From NCBI GenBank assembly GCA_017387685.1, contig JAFOEU010000002.1:1-64000 (forward strand): a stretch of 64,000 nt of DNA, given 5' to 3'. The position numbers and the translations under genes are program-made. Source of the stretch: Clostridia bacterium. Its GTDB lineage: Bacteria > Bacillota > Clostridia > Oscillospirales > CAG-272. The notes under the pieces are model-generated. The model worked only from the letters and a program-made list of their open reading frames with translations. It was not told where the DNA came from and ran no database searches. Of this stretch, positions 41,313 to 49,102 are shown piece after piece. Each line of letters starts with the position of its first letter. The stretch's first letter is position 1.

Positions 41313-42308
41313 TCAATCGCAGACGAGCTCCTTTACGGAGAGGATGATTTCATTTTCATATCCGGAGCAGAGAATGGTAAGGCTGTCTTTGCTGCCGGCG
41401 TAAACGACCTTTGAAAGCGCGGTGCACCCCTCAAACGCCTTGTTACCGATCGATGTGAGAGTCGAGGGAAGGGTGATGCTATGAAGCTTCTCGCAGGATG
41501 CTATCGCGCGTGCGCCGATCGTTTCAAATCCCTCGGGAAAGACGAGCTCGGTCAGCTCGTTACAGTTGCGGAACGCGGCAGAGCCGATTTCTTTAAGCTT
41601 TGCGGAGAGGGTGATGCTTTCAATCGCCTCACAATCTTCAAATGCCTTTTCGCCGATAAATTCGATCTCGGCGGGAAGGACGATAGATTTAAGCGAGGAG
41701 CAAGCGAAGAAACCCTGCGCCTCGATGCGTTTTACCGAGGGGGGAAGAATTATGCTCTCAAAGGGAGCGTAGAAAAATCCCTTGTCGGCGACAGCCATAA
41801 CGAGCTGATTGTCGAATACGTCGGGAACGACGAGCTCGTCAGCACCCTTGTATTTCTTTTCATCAAATCTGATCGCGCCATTCTCGTCGATCTTGAACCA
41901 AGGCATTGAAGCGGTAGTTCCGATGATAACGTCATCGCGCCCCGCGAGCTTTTGAGCGTTTTTTGTAATGCAAACGGAAGCCTTGCCCTTGGCGTCCTTA
42001 TAGTCCCCGAGGCTGATGTAGACCTCATACGCGGAGAGAAATTCCTCGGCGGTGCAGAGATCCTCCGCACTCTGATAAATGCGCGCGGGCTTCCATACGT
42101 TCTTTTCGAGAAGTACGCAAGCAACTATTCCGCCGACTAACACGAGCGCCGCGAGAGCGATCATAACGATCTTTAAAAGCCTTGCACGCTTGCGCTTTTG
42201 GTACTCCTCAATGCGCCTCTGCGTTGCTTTTTCCTGATAGAGCTTCTGGCGTTCGGCGCTTGTCAGATGTCTTTTTTCTTCCTGATTTACGTTGTTTTGT
42301 TCAGACAT
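41313..42308 (-). CDS. Membrane-anchored leucine-rich-repeat protein (BspA type)
   Basis: 331 residues. The charged cytosolic N-terminus (1-44, coiled-coil-like) is followed by one membrane span at 45-67 and an extracytoplasmic part with at least five LRR_5 repeats of the form A-F-x-x-C-x-x-L-x-x-I-x-L-P (residues about 190-310). BspA-type repeats mediate protein or host binding in many anaerobes, here as a type II membrane protein rather than a secreted one. It starts 3 bp downstream of the EEP-family gene. Confidence 0.82.
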   Translation of the reverse strand: MSEQNNVNQEEKRHLTSAERQKLYQEKATQRRIEEYQKRKRARLLKIVMIALAALVLVGGIVACVLLEKNVWKPARIYQSAEDLCTAEEFLSAYEVYISLGDYKDAKGKASVCITKNAQKLAGRDDVIIGTTASMPWFKIDENGAIRFDEKKYKGADELVVPDVFDNQLVMAVADKGFFYAPFESIILPPSVKRIEAQGFFACSSLKSIVLPAEIEFIGEKAFEDCEAIESITLSAKLKEIGSAAFRNCNELTELVFPEGFETIGARAIASCEKLHSITLPSTLTSIGNKAFEGCTALSKVVYAGSKDSLTILCSGYENEIILSVKELVCD

Positions 42309-42311
42309 ATT

Positions 42312-43181
42312 TTATTTGGTTTCTTCCTTGGGAATAAACTGTGTGGTGGGCTTTTCGGGGAGAGCTGCGAGCGACTTGAGGTTGCAGTCGATATAGATCG
42401 GGCAATGGTCGGAAACGTCGAGAGCATCCTGCTCGAGAACTACGCGGTATTCCTTGACGTCAAAGCCCTCATGACCGAAGAGGAAGATATGGTCGATCGA
42501 GGTAAGCTGTGAACCCTTGGGTGCGGGACCGCCCTCGTATTCGCCCGTAGCTTCGTTGTAAACCGCATAAGGATGGTGTGTTCCGGTGAGATGCGAGAAC
42601 TCGGTGGCGCAAACGCGGGTGTCAAGACCGCCCCATTCGTATGCGCGGCGGTAGGGGAGAGAACCGATGCGGCAGTTCCAGTCGCCCATTGCAACTACGG
42701 GTACGTTGTACTTGTACTTCATATAATTGACGTAGGTCATCATCTGGTCAACGTCGCCAACGCGCGCGAGGTCGGACTCGGGTCCGCCCTGCCACCAGAA
42801 GTGGGTCGAGATCGCGCCAAACTCCATACCGTCGCTCTTGCGGCGAAGAACAGCCCAGGCAAGGCTCTTGGTCTTGCTGTTGTTGAGACCCTTGAAAAGA
42901 TGCCAGCCGTGGTCGATTACGTCGAACATACCCTTGCGGATGAGAAGGGGAGTGTTGTCGGTGAAGCCCTCAGCCTCCTTGTGTGTGAGAAGCTCGTATT
43001 CGGGCTCAAGAAGCTCGACGATGCGGGACTGATAGAGCTTGGGCGTCATCTCCTGAAGACCGAGAACGTCGGGGAGATAGCGGAAATATATATCGCGCAT
43101 ATGAAGGTCGCGGTTGTAAACGGGACCGCACCAGATATTGTGGGACATAATTCTGAGTTCTGTTTTCTTTGAGTAATCCAT
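42312..43181 (-). CDS. Endonuclease/exonuclease/phosphatase family protein
   Basis: 289 residues, cytosolic. Motifs of the EEP fold: MSHNIWCG, GLQEMTP (metal Glu), STHFWWQ, MGDWNCR (Asp/Asn) and SDHCPIYID (C-terminal Asp/His). Members cleave phosphodiesters in nucleic acids, lipids or small molecules; the substrate is unknown. The ATG has GGAGG upstream. A second protein of this superfamily is coded at 46380-47168 with little similarity outside the motifs. Confidence 0.86.
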   Translation of the reverse strand: MDYSKKTELRIMSHNIWCGPVYNRDLHMRDIYFRYLPDVLGLQEMTPKLYQSRIVELLEPEYELLTHKEAEGFTDNTPLLIRKGMFDVIDHGWHLFKGLNNSKTKSLAWAVLRRKSDGMEFGAISTHFWWQGGPESDLARVGDVDQMMTYVNYMKYKYNVPVVAMGDWNCRIGSLPYRRAYEWGGLDTRVCATEFSHLTGTHHPYAVYNEATGEYEGGPAPKGSQLTSIDHIFLFGHEGFDVKEYRVVLEQDALDVSDHCPIYIDCNLKSLAALPEKPTTQFIPKEETK

Positions 43182-43213
43182 TTCGGAACCTCCGTATATT
43201 AATATTTTTAATT

Positions 43214-43705
43214 TTAATTTTTATTATCGGTATCGCGGACGATACTGATATTCATTTCGTTTATCTCGGCGCAGACACCGCAGACGTAAACGGAATAATT
43301 CAAGACGAGCTTGCCGGATTTGAGCAGACGGTTATCTACCTTTTCCGCCACGACCGTGACCTCTATCCGCTCTCCGCGCATATCGTAGGAGACCGATCTA
43401 TGCCGCTGACCCTCTTCGAGGTAGATCGTCACGGCGTTTTCGAAGAGCGTTTCACCGCGAGTTAACGCTATGAGCGTGGGCTCGGTTTTCATGAACGAGA
43501 TCGTCATATCTCTGCCGTCGTCGGATTTATAAGTGAGCTCGATTCTTCCGTTCTTGCGAGAACGGAGTACTCCCTCTGAGGTAGCGCGTGTGCTTGTGCT
43601 GAGCAGCTCTTTGAAAAGATTTTTGATTTCCGAGGGGATTCCCGCTTGAGCGGGATTGGCGTGCTGTAGCCTGATATCGGATGTTACGATTACGTTATAA
43701 TGCAT
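43214..43705 (-). CDS. DUF1934/YwiB-family protein
   Basis: 163 residues from the ATG at 43705 (AGGA upstream); a longer start at 43855 would overlap the divergent gene. A lipocalin-like beta-barrel pattern is seen: SRKNGRIELTYKSDDGR, ISFMKTEPTLIALTRGE, HRSVSYDMRGERIEVTV. It resembles DUF1934 proteins such as Bacillus YwiB, function unknown. It is probably the first gene of the operon running through the EEP, LRR and ymdB genes. Confidence 0.78.
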   Translation of the reverse strand: MHYNVIVTSDIRLQHANPAQAGIPSEIKNLFKELLSTSTRATSEGVLRSRKNGRIELTYKSDDGRDMTISFMKTEPTLIALTRGETLFENAVTIYLEEGQRHRSVSYDMRGERIEVTVVAEKVDNRLLKSGKLVLNYSVYVCGVCAEINEMNISIVRDTDNKN

Positions 43706-43762
43706 TTTTTTCCTGAAATATGAGACCTGATAGTCGTCAAAAATATAGATTGAGGTGATCTT

Positions 43763-44149
43763 ATGAAAATTAAATTGATTTGCTGTGCTGTGTCGATTTT
43801 GCTTTTGTCGACGGCACTCACGCCCGCCGCCCGCGCGGAGGAGATAGACGTGCACCTGCTTGCCCGTGCCATCGAAAATGCGGCGCGAGGGGAAAGCTAT
43901 ACCGTGATGGTGTCGCTTGGCGCGGTACTGGTCAACAGACTGAGCTCGAATTGCTATCCAACGAGTCTTGCGGCTGTCATATGCGATGCGGAGATAGATA
44001 TAAGTGAATGTGAACCGTCATCGCGTGCGCTTCGTGCGGCTGCCGATGCCTCTGGCGGCTTTGATCCGACGTGCGGTGCGCTTCATTTCAAATACGGCGA
44101 ATACGAGGGTGAACCCGCACTCTGTACAGACTCGTGGTTCTTCTATTGA
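43763..44149 (+). CDS. SleB-like cell wall hydrolase domain protein
   Basis: 128 residues. Signal peptide 1-25 (cleavage near AARAEE), then a compact Hydrolase_2 domain: LLARAIENAARGESYTVMVS, LGAVLVNR, YPTSLAAVI and GFDPTCGALHF. SleB is a spore-cortex lytic transglycosylase. Where SleB has its catalytic Glu in the sequence GESRGE, this protein has NAARGE, so that Glu appears to be Ala. The enzyme may be inactive or use the Glu two residues earlier. It is divergent from the DUF1934 operon, with GAGGTGAT as ribosome-binding site. Confidence 0.8.
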   Translation: MKIKLICCAVSILLLSTALTPAARAEEIDVHLLARAIENAARGESYTVMVSLGAVLVNRLSSNCYPTSLAAVICDAEIDISECEPSSRALRAAADASGGFDPTCGALHFKYGEYEGEPALCTDSWFFY

Positions 44150-44173
44150 AATTATACCTCATAATCGCTGAAT

Positions 44174-44212
44174 AGTCAAGAAAATTTCTATATATTTTCT
44201 TGACTTTTTTTA
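44174..44212 (+). terminator. Terminator whose 3' arm carries the next -35 box
   Basis: 12-bp perfect stem AGTCAAGAAAAT/ATTTTCTTGACT (44174-44185, 44194-44205) with a T-run after it. TTGACT at the end of the 3' arm is the -35 of the egsA promoter. Confidence 0.82.
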
Positions 44213-44228
44213 TTTTTAGGTATATAAT
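44200..44228 (+). promoter_or_regulatory. Promoter of egsA
   Basis: TTGACT (44200-44205), 17-nt spacer that includes the terminator T-run, TATAAT (44223-44228). Confidence 0.8.
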
Positions 44229-44264
44229 TATATAGATAATCATTATTTTCCAAGAGGTATAACA

Positions 44265-45551
44265 ATGGATCTTAAAAATCTTCTCAAATCACTTGAAAAT
44301 TGCCCCTGTGGCAGAGAGCATACCTTCGATACCAAGGTCGTTGAAATTTACAGCGGTCTGACGAAGGATACGGGCAAGATCCTGCTTGACGCAGGCTTCC
44401 CCACCAATATCCTTCTCGTTGCTGATGAGAACACTCTCGGCGTTGCAAACGCAGAGGGACTTTGCGATGCTCTTGATGCTTCGGGCTTTAACGTAAAGAA
44501 GCTTATCTATAAGAATATGATGTACGCGCGCATCGAGCAGGTTCGCGAGGTCGAGGCTCTGCTTGACGACGTTGACGGCGTTATCTCCTGCGGCACCGGA
44601 TCTCTCAATGACATCTGCCGCGTTGCATCCTTTGAAAAGGACAAGAAGTTCTGTATCTTTGCAACCGCTCCCTCGATGGACGGCTTCGCATCGGATACCG
44701 CTCCCATTATCGAAAACAACTTCAAGGTATCCTGGTTCGTTCGTCAGCCTATGGTCATCCTCGCTGACACCAAGATCCTCGCTAACGCTCCCACCGAGCT
44801 CAAGGCTGCGGGCTTTGGCGATATGGTAGCGAAGTACATAGGCATCGCAGATTGGAGAATCTCCAATCTTCTCACCGGTGAGTATTACTGCCCCGCAATC
44901 GCGGACGTAACCATGACCGCTGTTAAGAAGATGGTTGCTCTCGCAGATAAGGTTACCGGCAACGACGAGGAGGCTGCAGGCGCAATTATGGAGGCGCTCG
45001 TTCTCTCGGGACTTGCTATGAAGCTCGCTCTTTCCTCCCGTCCCGCTTCGGGTGCTGAGCACGTTGTTTCCCACTATTGGGAGTGCTACAAGCTCGCTCG
45101 CGGCATCTGGCCCGAGTTCCACGGCAAGAAGGTCGGCGTTGCTACCCTCATCATCAACAAGATCTACCGCAATATCGCAGACCGTGTAGAAGAGATCAAT
45201 CCCACCAAGGATACTCCCGATTGGAACGAGATCTACAAGCATTTCTCCGCAGAGCAGATCCCCGAGGTTGAAAAGCTCAACAACCCGAGCATTATGGATA
45301 AGGTCGATCCCGCAGATCTCAAGGCTAAGTGGCAGCAGATCCGCGAGATCATTTGGGACGTTCTTCCCGAGAATGATGAGCTCCTCGCTCTTATGAAGAC
45401 CGCGGGATGCGCAATCACTCCCGAGGAGATCAACGTATCCCCCGAGCTCTTCGCAGAGGGACTTTACTATCACGCATATATGAGATACCGCATTCTCGTT
45501 ACAAGAATGATGCCTTCCATGGGCATTGATGCGCTTGAGTATATTGACTAA
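44265..45551 (+). CDS. egsA: sn-Glycerol-1-phosphate dehydrogenase (AraM/EgsA family)
   Basis: 428 residues of the iron-dependent alcohol dehydrogenase fold. The NAD-binding SCGTGSLNDICR, the TAPSMDGFASDTAP loop and the metal-ligand segments KAAGFGDMVAKY and GAEHVVSHYWE are those of bacterial AraM/EgsA. It makes sn-glycerol-1-phosphate from dihydroxyacetone phosphate; in Bacillus the product feeds heptaprenylglyceryl phosphate. The N-terminal CPCGREH motif is usual in clostridial members. No prenyltransferase partner gene (pcrB) is in the window. Confidence 0.88.
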   Translation: MDLKNLLKSLENCPCGREHTFDTKVVEIYSGLTKDTGKILLDAGFPTNILLVADENTLGVANAEGLCDALDASGFNVKKLIYKNMMYARIEQVREVEALLDDVDGVISCGTGSLNDICRVASFEKDKKFCIFATAPSMDGFASDTAPIIENNFKVSWFVRQPMVILADTKILANAPTELKAAGFGDMVAKYIGIADWRISNLLTGEYYCPAIADVTMTAVKKMVALADKVTGNDEEAAGAIMEALVLSGLAMKLALSSRPASGAEHVVSHYWECYKLARGIWPEFHGKKVGVATLIINKIYRNIADRVEEINPTKDTPDWNEIYKHFSAEQIPEVEKLNNPSIMDKVDPADLKAKWQQIREIIWDVLPENDELLALMKTAGCAITPEEINVSPELFAEGLYYHAYMRYRILVTRMMPSMGIDALEYID

Positions 45552-45564
45552 AATACAGTGATAA

Positions 45565-45595
45565 AGGTTGGCTTGGTTTTCAAGCCAACCTATTT
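45565..45595 (+). terminator. Terminator of egsA
   Basis: 11-bp stem AGGTTGGCTTG/CAAGCCAACCT with a 5-nt loop; the T-tract is weak (ATTTC). Confidence 0.72.
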
Positions 45596-45619
45596 CAAAA
45601 TTACGGAAAGGAGTCCCCT

Positions 45620-46363
45620 ATGAAAAACGAAAAGCTGATGTCGCTCGGCGCCGTTTTCGGTTGGTTTGGCGCGTACTTGTTTATCAGCATAGTTGCCACG
45701 GTCTTGCCCGAGGGCGTTGATTGTGCGGCGACGGTACTTGCGCTTTGGGGACTCGTTCTCATCTGCGCGAGGATATTTGAGGATAAAAGGACGCTCCCCG
45801 AAATGCTTTCGCACGGAGGACTGAATAAAGCGTCTTTAGCTTTGATTTTGTTCGCATTTTTTGCGGGCGCGGGACTGAATCTCGCATATAGCGGACTTCT
45901 GCCACTTCTTCCGATCCCCGAAGAAATCGTAGAGTCATATATTGATGCATCCGCTAAATACGAAGAGCCTTCAAACGCACTTATGTTTAGTACAGTATTC
46001 CTTGTTCCGATACTCGAGGAAACCGTATTTCGCGGGCTTATCGGTGACAGAATATCGCGATTTGCTCCGAAATGGATCGCCATACCTATTGCATCGCTTA
46101 TCTTTGCCGTTATGCACGGTGATCTCCTATGGTGTGCGTATGCGTTCGTATCGGGCATCGTTCTCACTTGGATGTATTTCATATGCAAATCGATTTTGCC
46201 TTGCATCTCATTTCACATAGCATTTAACGCCGCTAATTATCTTTGGGCGAAGATATTGCCTCTGCCCGACGAAGCTTGGGCATACGCGGTGAGCCTTATG
46301 ATTGGATTAGTGTTGTGTTTGAGCGCAATTTTTATGATAATAAGAAACTCCGACTCGAAATGA
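45620..46363 (+). CDS. CPBP-family intramembrane metalloprotease
   Basis: 247 residues with seven to eight membrane segments. The Abi/CAAX-protease motifs are EETVFRG (E133, E134), H166 in VMHGDLLW and a later HIAFNAAN. In bacteria such proteases act in bacteriocin immunity or signal processing. The ATG follows GGAAAGGAG. It is monocistronic and ends in a terminator that overlaps its own stop region. Confidence 0.87.
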   Translation: MKNEKLMSLGAVFGWFGAYLFISIVATVLPEGVDCAATVLALWGLVLICARIFEDKRTLPEMLSHGGLNKASLALILFAFFAGAGLNLAYSGLLPLLPIPEEIVESYIDASAKYEEPSNALMFSTVFLVPILEETVFRGLIGDRISRFAPKWIAIPIASLIFAVMHGDLLWCAYAFVSGIVLTWMYFICKSILPCISFHIAFNAANYLWAKILPLPDEAWAYAVSLMIGLVLCLSAIFMIIRNSDSK

Positions 46364-46376
46364 GCCGGAGTTTTTT
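46345..46376 (+). terminator. Terminator of the CPBP gene
   Basis: AAACTCCGaCTC (46345-46356) pairs with GAGcCGGAGTTT (46362-46373), followed by TTT. The 5' arm lies in the last codons of the gene. Confidence 0.8.
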
Positions 46377-46379
46377 GTT

Positions 46380-47168
46380 TTAAGCGAGTTCAACGATCGC
46401 GCAAACGGGGTTATGGTCGGATATGTAAAGACCGTCAGCGGAGGTATCGGTTACGATGTAGGACTTGGAGATATCGCAGGGAAGATCGGTGAAGATATAG
46501 TCGATCTTAGGAGCTTTTTCTGCGGTGTATTTGCCAAAGCCGTGGAAGGTGCCGCCGAGGGATGCGGTAGCGTCGATAACGGGCTTGCCGTTGATCGCGT
46601 AAGCGGTGAAAGCCTCGATCTCGGGAGTGCCGGGGTGAGCGTTCATATCGCCCGTGATGATGCAGGGCAGGTGCTTTTCGGAAAGGTATCTGACAACGTC
46701 AAGCGCACCGAGCTTTCTAGCCTCCGAGCCCTTGTGATCGAGGTGGGTGTTGAGGAAGATGAAGATCTCGTCGGAATCCTTATGCTTGAGAGTAGCCGCG
46801 GTGTAAACGCGGGGGCATCCGCTCTGGTCAGCCGCATAGCGCGAGCCGGGAACGAGGGGAGTAGCAGAGAGCCAACGGGTCTCAAGTGCGATCAGCTCGA
46901 AATCATCGCGCTTGAAAGCGATGCAGGTTGCTTCGCCGCGGTAGTCCGCACTGCGTCCGCAGCCCACTACGGTGTAGCCGAGAGGGGAAAGCTCGTCGCC
47001 GAGCCACTTCTTCATCGGAGAAGCAGCCTCCTGAAATCCGATAATGTCGGGGGAGTGCTCTTTGATGGTATCTGCAATTCTACCCTTGCGGTTGTAGAAG
47101 ATATTGTTGCCGTCAACATCGGCGATAACGCGCAGATTAAATGTACAAACTTTGATTTCGGTGCTCAT
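46380..47168 (-). CDS. Endonuclease/exonuclease/phosphatase family protein (second)
   Basis: 262 residues, cytosolic. Motifs: CTFNLRV, GFQEAASP (metal Glu), LNTHLDHKG, TGDMNAHPGTPE and SDHNPVCAIVE. It is closer to the small endo/exonuclease-type members than the protein coded at 42312-43181. It is the most distal gene of the minus-strand operon that includes the three small membrane proteins, with AGGAGG as ribosome-binding site. The substrate is unknown. Confidence 0.86.
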   Translation of the reverse strand: MSTEIKVCTFNLRVIADVDGNNIFYNRKGRIADTIKEHSPDIIGFQEAASPMKKWLGDELSPLGYTVVGCGRSADYRGEATCIAFKRDDFELIALETRWLSATPLVPGSRYAADQSGCPRVYTAATLKHKDSDEIFIFLNTHLDHKGSEARKLGALDVVRYLSEKHLPCIITGDMNAHPGTPEIEAFTAYAINGKPVIDATASLGGTFHGFGKYTAEKAPKIDYIFTDLPCDISKSYIVTDTSADGLYISDHNPVCAIVELA

Positions 47169-47189
47169 TTTGAAAGCCTCCTGTATATT

Positions 47190-47378
47190 TTATTCTGTTT
47201 TGGTTTTTCTTGAAAAGAGTACGATGCCGATAACGGCGACCGCGACGAGCGCGAGTGCGGAGATGATAAGAGGAATGCCGAGTGTGTCAAAGGTCTCGGG
47301 CGATTCCGTTACGGCTTTGGTCACTTCGTCGGGAAGAGGACCGACTATTGCGTCGAGTGAGGATATGATTCTATTCAT
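47190..47378 (-). CDS. Small membrane protein 3 (62 residues)
   Basis: Starts at the ATG at 47378, which has AAAGGAG upstream inside the previous small gene and overlaps its stop (ATGA). Sequence: a soluble acidic stretch (DAIVGPLPDEVTKAVTESPE), then a single membrane span (LIISALALVAVAVIGIVLF) and a charged RKTKTE tail. The span and basic end align with small membrane proteins 1 and 2, but the N-terminus is longer and lacks the SPFD and WW residues. Function unknown. Confidence 0.72.
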   Translation of the reverse strand: MNRIISSLDAIVGPLPDEVTKAVTESPETFDTLGIPLIISALALVAVAVIGIVLFSRKTKTE

Positions 47379-47542
47379 TTCTTTTCTCCTTTTTTTTTCT
47401 TGGTAAATATCACTATGCCGACTATCGCGGCTATTACGAGCAGACCTGCTATTGCGAAGATCCACCATAAATTTGAAAGTGCGATGAGAAAAATATCAAA
47501 CGGTGAAAAAGCAACGTCGAGTGCGAAGTTTGGAAGCATCAT
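47375..47542 (-). CDS. Small membrane protein 2 (55 residues)
   Basis: Start ATG 47542 (a second ATG follows at once), with AAAGGAGAA upstream. Begins MMLPNFALDVAFSPFDIF, then one membrane span containing LWWIFAIAGLLVIAAIVG, and ends in a Lys-rich KKKKGEKK tail. It is clearly paralogous to small protein 1: shared FALD, SPFD, WWIFA and FTKKK. Its start overlaps the stop of protein 1 by one base and its stop overlaps the start of protein 3, so the three are translationally coupled. Function unknown. Confidence 0.78.
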   Translation of the reverse strand: MMLPNFALDVAFSPFDIFLIALSNLWWIFAIAGLLVIAAIVGIVIFTKKKKGEKK

Positions 47543-47712
47543 TATTTATTCTCCTTTTTCGATCTTTTTTTCTTGGTGAAATAAACGATTCCGATGATCG
47601 CGCTGATAACAAGTAAGCCTGCCAATGCGAATATCCACCAAAAATATACGAGATATACGAGAACCATATCAAATGGTGATACAGCCGCGTCAAGTGCGAA
47701 AAAATTATACAT
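47542..47712 (-). CDS. Small membrane protein 1 (56 residues)
   Basis: Start ATG 47712 with GGAGGTAAAA directly upstream. Begins MYNFFALDAAVSPFDMVL, followed by one or two short hydrophobic stretches (FWWIFALAGLLVISAIIG) and a Lys/Arg-rich tail (KKKRSKKENK). It is the first of three tandem paralogues. The gene lies 9 bp downstream of a small membrane protein gene and in the sigma/anti-sigma operon. Positively charged tail and conserved SPFD motif suggest a fixed topology and an interaction partner in the membrane. Confidence 0.78.
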   Translation of the reverse strand: MYNFFALDAAVSPFDMVLVYLVYFWWIFALAGLLVISAIIGIVYFTKKKRSKKENK

Positions 47713-47721
47713 TTTTACCTC

Positions 47722-48069
47722 CTAAATCAGTGCGAGTATTGCAGAACCAAGAATCAAGGAAACTGCATTGATTACAGTTGAAATGATAATTGCTCTTTTT
47801 AGCGAAAGATTACAAAGCGAGCGTATTAGAAATCCCTCACCAATAAATACCGCTATCTCGCCGATCAAAACGGCTATCCAATAAAGAGAAATGCTTTGCG
47901 TCAGCGCGAATAAAAGGGTAAGCGCGAGGTTGAGCGCGGGGTTGGTGAGTACGTTTATAAGTATCAGCGGGATGAGGGAATCCTTGCGCTTTATGAGAAG
48001 CGTACCGAGCGGAACTTCGATCACAAGGGTCAGGAGAAGTGCTGATAAAAGAGTGATTATTGCTTTCAT
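47722..48069 (-). CDS. Hypothetical four-span membrane protein
   Basis: 115 residues, almost wholly hydrophobic with three to four membrane segments. Recognisable features are EVPLGTLLIKRK, NVLTNPALNLALT and a GEIAVFIGEGFLIRSL segment with conserved-looking Glu residues. No family recognised. It overlaps the upstream MFS-like gene by 4 bp and is followed after 9 bp by the first small membrane protein. Confidence 0.75.
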   Translation of the reverse strand: MKAIITLLSALLLTLVIEVPLGTLLIKRKDSLIPLILINVLTNPALNLALTLLFALTQSISLYWIAVLIGEIAVFIGEGFLIRSLCNLSLKRAIIISTVINAVSLILGSAILALI

Positions 48070-49100
48070 TTTCTTTCACGAATGTCGTCGGTCGTAAGGA
48101 ATACGCAAACCGCGGCAACGAGCGAGAGGATGGGAATAAGTATCACGGACAGCGCCCGACCGATGGGGAAGAGCGTGTGGACGAAATAACCGATAAAGAG
48201 CGCGACCGTGGTCAGTCCGAATACGAATCCCTCGTGAGAGCGAAGCTTTCGCGCCGCGCCGACGAGAGTTATCGGCATTGCGATATTGAAGAAAAACGTT
48301 GCTGTAAGGAACAAAACTACCGATCCCGCTCCGAAATAATAAAGCGGAACACAGAGGAGAAGCGAGAGCGTGCCGACACGTCTTGCCCCGAAAAGATCTG
48401 CAAATACGCCGCCGAGCAGCTTTCCCGCAAAAGCCGACGCGGCGACCGCGAGAGTGAAGAGGGGGAAGACTTCGGTAGGTTTCGTAGCCGCAAATCCAGC
48501 GTATGAGCGGATCACGACGGCAAAAATAAGTATGCAGATAGCGAGCGTTGATGAAGAGATTCTTGTCTGCGGCGCTTCTTCCTCGGGTATCACTGTCCGC
48601 TCTCCTCGGCAGAATATGGCAACTGCAAGTGCCGCGAGTGCGAGGGCTAAAACGTAAAGTGCGGGAGGGAAGAGAAGGCTCTGTCCGAATCTGCATCCGA
48701 GTGCAATTCCAAGAGCTCCCGACGACACGAATATTCCCGCGCGTGTAAAACCTTGGCTTTCGGTCAGAGCATCAATACCGCCGCCGACGTGGAAGCAAGC
48801 GTTTCCGAGTCCGACGAAGCAGACGCTCACCGCGGGTGCCGCGCCGCGTATCAGAACGCCTGCCGCAGTTGCAAGTATTCCGATAAAGGCAAAAGTGCTT
48901 CCGTTTGAATTGACCTTATCGGCAAGCGCACCGAAAAGATGCTGTGTCGCAAAGGCGAGCATATTGTAAAGGATGAAGAGCACGGCGACCGAAGCCGCTT
49001 CGATCTTGCCCTCTGCGTACATCGAATAAAGCGTGTATCCGCAGGCAAGATCAACGAGAAAATGCGACGCGGTATAAACGGTCAGCGGGCATTTTTTCAT
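48066..49100 (-). CDS. MFS-like transporter
   Basis: 344 residues with about ten to eleven membrane segments. The N-terminus TVYTASHFLVDLACGYTLY and the ATQHLFGALADK loop resemble fosmidomycin-resistance/YfkF-type MFS proteins. Shorter than the usual 400 residues. It starts 2 bp after the anti-sigma gene, so it belongs to the same transcript and probably to the sigma regulon. Substrate unknown. Confidence 0.8.
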   Translation of the reverse strand: MKKCPLTVYTASHFLVDLACGYTLYSMYAEGKIEAASVAVLFILYNMLAFATQHLFGALADKVNSNGSTFAFIGILATAAGVLIRGAAPAVSVCFVGLGNACFHVGGGIDALTESQGFTRAGIFVSSGALGIALGCRFGQSLLFPPALYVLALALAALAVAIFCRGERTVIPEEEAPQTRISSSTLAICILIFAVVIRSYAGFAATKPTEVFPLFTLAVAASAFAGKLLGGVFADLFGARRVGTLSLLLCVPLYYFGAGSVVLFLTATFFFNIAMPITLVGAARKLRSHEGFVFGLTTVALFIGYFVHTLFPIGRALSVILIPILSLVAAVCVFLTTDDIRERK

Positions 49101-49102
49101 AA

